From an uncultured Oscillospiraceae bacterium (lineage in GTDB: Bacteria > Bacillota > Clostridia > Oscillospirales > Oscillospiraceae), in the NCBI GenBank assembly GCA_910577525.1, contig CAJTLI010000072.1, forward strand, positions 1 through 6,923: 6,923 bases of DNA, written 5' to 3'. The notes under the pieces were generated by a model. The model saw only the letters and a program-made list of their open reading frames with translations, had not been told where the DNA came from and did no database searches. The translations under genes were made by a program, and so were the position numbers. Of the stretch, positions 6,058-6,923 are shown in pieces (position 1 is the stretch's first letter; each line of letters opens with the position of its first letter).

Positions 6058-6100
6058 AGGCCGGCGCTTCGGTGGCGGCCTTGTTTTTGTGCTCTTTTTT
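6058..6100 (+). terminator. Rho-independent terminator with UUCG tetraloop
   Basis: AGGCCG (6058-6063) pairs with CGGCCT (6076-6081). After one G-G mismatch an inner stem CGC/GTG (6065-6067 with 6072-6074) closes on a TTCG loop. The run TTGTTTTTGTGCTCTTTTTT (6081-6100) follows. It would end transcripts from the methyltransferase/ardA remnant region and insulate the XRE gene. Confidence 0.75.
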
Positions 6101-6168
6101 GCCTCCTCACTTTTCTTCGATTCTCTGTAAACTTTCCCTTGACTTTTTATTTGCAGACTTATTGTTGG

Positions 6169-6252
6169 TTCGCAAAATTATTAATGCGTACATTCTTATT
6201 ATACATTCGCATGGTTGTTAATGCCAAGGGTTTGTTTCGCAATTTTGTTAAT
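6169..6252. repeat. Three spaced direct repeats TTCGCA-N6-TTAAT(GC)
   Basis: Copies start at 6169 (TTCGCA, six bases, TTAATGCG), 6206 (TTCGCA, six bases, TTAATGCC) and 6236 (TTCGCA, six bases, TTAATTTT). TTCGCA and TTAAT are exact in all three with the same six-base gap; start-to-start offsets are 37 and 30. In copy 1, CGCA...TGCG also forms an inverted pair, so each unit may be an operator with two half-sites. They lie upstream of the XRE promoter in an otherwise non-coding AT-rich stretch. Likely uses are regulator binding sites or iteron-like sites of a lost element; no origin features or Rep gene are visible. Confidence 0.6.
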
Positions 6253-6257
6253 TTTTT

Positions 6258-6286
6258 TTGCATATTTCGCTTATTTGCGCTATACT
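6258..6286 (+). promoter_or_regulatory. Sigma-A promoter for the XRE regulator
   Basis: The -35 box TTGCAT (6258-6263), a 17-base spacer and the -10 box TATACT (6281-6286) place the transcription start near 6293, about 16 bases before the ATG at 6309. This short leader excludes the upstream in-frame ATG at 6258. The third TTCGCA repeat ends six bases before the -35 box, so a bound regulator could contact or block polymerase. Confidence 0.75.
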
Positions 6287-6308
6287 ATTTTCAAAGGCGG
6301 TGGAACAT

Positions 6309-6866
6309 ATGACAGTAGGAGAAAAAATCAAGAAAATCCGCACATTTCGGGGTATGACGCAAAAGGAATTGGGGCTGGCTATCGGCTTTGAGGAAAAGGG
6401 AGCGGATAACCGTATTGCCCAGTACGAAACAAATTACCGTGTGCCAAAAAGGGAGCTGCTGGACAAGATTGCCCAGGCCCTGCGGGTAGACCGCCAGAAC
6501 TTTTATACGGTTCAACCCGGCTGTGCCGAGGACTTCATGCGGACGTTCTTCTGGCTGGACGAGGACAGCCCCGGCTCTATCCGTCTGTTTCAGCTCGTCC
6601 ACAACCCCGGCAAGACAGGAGCCTCCGATGATACCGCCGTCCGCTACAATGACACGGACGATTGGCCCGCTCAACCTCCCGTGGGTATTTACTTCAACTT
6701 TGGCCTCGTTGATGATTTCATGCGGGAATGGCTCTTGCGTCAGCAGGAGCTACACGCCGGGGAGATTACCAGGGAAGAATACTTTGAATGGAAAATCAAC
6801 TGGCCGTGTACCTGTGATGACAGCAAACGGTTTGACAACTATGTACCCTGGAGAAAAGAAAAATAA
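6309..6866 (+). CDS. XRE-family helix-turn-helix regulator of integrative-element type
   Basis: The 185-residue protein starts with a Cro/C1-type HTH: VGEKIKKIRTFRGMTQKELG (3-22), then residues about 23-60 including AQYETNYRVPK and LDKIAQALRV. A conserved C-terminal region follows, with FWLDEDSPGSIRLFQLVHNP, DDTAVRYNDTDDWPAQPP, FMREWLLRQQELHAGEITRE and EYFEWKINWPCTCDD. I recall this combination as frequent in Clostridia beside conjugative or mobilizable elements; the C-terminal function is unknown to me. The ATG at 6309 follows GGCGGTGG a few bases upstream. The frame is open back to 6258, but that ATG lies inside the -35 box. It probably binds DNA as a dimer and may regulate itself through the upstream repeats; that is inference. 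It appears intact, unlike most neighbours. A hairpin follows about 40 bases downstream. Confidence 0.85.
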   Translation: MTVGEKIKKIRTFRGMTQKELGLAIGFEEKGADNRIAQYETNYRVPKRELLDKIAQALRVDRQNFYTVQPGCAEDFMRTFFWLDEDSPGSIRLFQLVHNPGKTGASDDTAVRYNDTDDWPAQPPVGIYFNFGLVDDFMREWLLRQQELHAGEITREEYFEWKINWPCTCDDSKRFDNYVPWRKEK

Positions 6867-6905
6867 GGGTAAGCGTCAAACCTTCCCTCCACAAGAAAAC
6901 TCTAA

Positions 6906-6923
6906 GCCAGGTTTTCACCTGGC
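6906..6923 (+). terminator. Hairpin after the XRE gene, probable terminator cut by the window edge
   Basis: GCCAGG (6906-6911) and CCTGGC (6918-6923) form a perfect six-pair stem around a TTTTCA loop, preceded by an A-rich stretch. The T tract that would confirm a terminator lies beyond the window. Confidence 0.5.

Noticed and set aside
6139..6167. TTGACT as a -35 box for a second promoter
   Set aside because: No acceptable -10 hexamer lies 16-18 bases downstream (TTGTTG at 17).
6039..6221. Plus-strand ORF of 60 codons after the terminator hairpin start
   Set aside because: It runs through the terminator and the repeats, has no ribosome binding site and is hydrophobic only because the DNA is T-rich.
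6169..6252. Possible CRISPR array
   Set aside because: The repeat cores are only 11 fixed bases with unequal 37/30-base periods, and there are no cas genes; operator or iteron sites fit better.

Overview
The window looks like DNA from a GC-rich Gram-positive anaerobe of the Clostridia, most likely an Oscillospiraceae-type gut bacterium. The evidence is strong purine-rich ribosome binding sites, sigma-A promoters in short AT-rich gaps, GTG starts, and protein families (FN3 phage tail protein, DUF4368 serine recombinase, prophage-type C5 methyltransferase, ArdA, an integrative-element XRE regulator) that I know from such genomes. The taxonomic call is inference from family recognition; no search was run.

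Layout, left to right. Positions 1-1259 (minus strand) hold a fibronectin-type-III phage or cell-surface protein that runs out of the window at its C-terminus and has lost its N-terminus. It abuts a near-consensus sigma-A promoter (1272-1300) driving an intact tartronate semialdehyde reductase, garR (1356-2240, plus). A MATE transporter remnant follows (2280-2495), then a type II glycerate kinase (2507-3823, plus) whose natural C-terminus appears replaced by a short read-through tail. Convergent to it, and overlapping its end, is the membrane half of an alpha/beta-hydrolase-like protein (3774-4643, minus) without its N-terminal part. Next are the last 90 residues of a serine recombinase (4744-5016, minus), joined back-to-back at about 5015 to a C5 DNA methyltransferase (5015-5882, plus). 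The methyltransferase starts at its catalytic Cys-Gln motif and is frameshifted in a six-C run. A 20-codon stub of antirestriction protein ArdA overlaps its end, followed by a small unknown ORF, a terminator with a UUCG loop (6058-6100), three spaced copies of TTCGCA-N6-TTAAT, a sigma-A promoter, and an intact XRE-family regulator (6309-6866). A hairpin closes the window.

Only garR, the glycerate kinase and the XRE regulator look functional. GarR and the kinase form a logical two-step path: tartronate semialdehyde to D-glycerate, then D-glycerate to phosphoglycerate. Nearly everything else is a gene piece ending abruptly at a neighbour. The window is therefore either a hotspot eroded by mobile-element insertion, deletion and inversion, or partly an assembly chimera. 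The sequence alone cannot separate these.

The observations most worth follow-up are the recombinase/methyltransferase junction, a second open frame inside the methyltransferase that resembles a phage protein, and the triple repeat upstream of the XRE regulator. I do not see convincing evidence of a complete, undescribed system.
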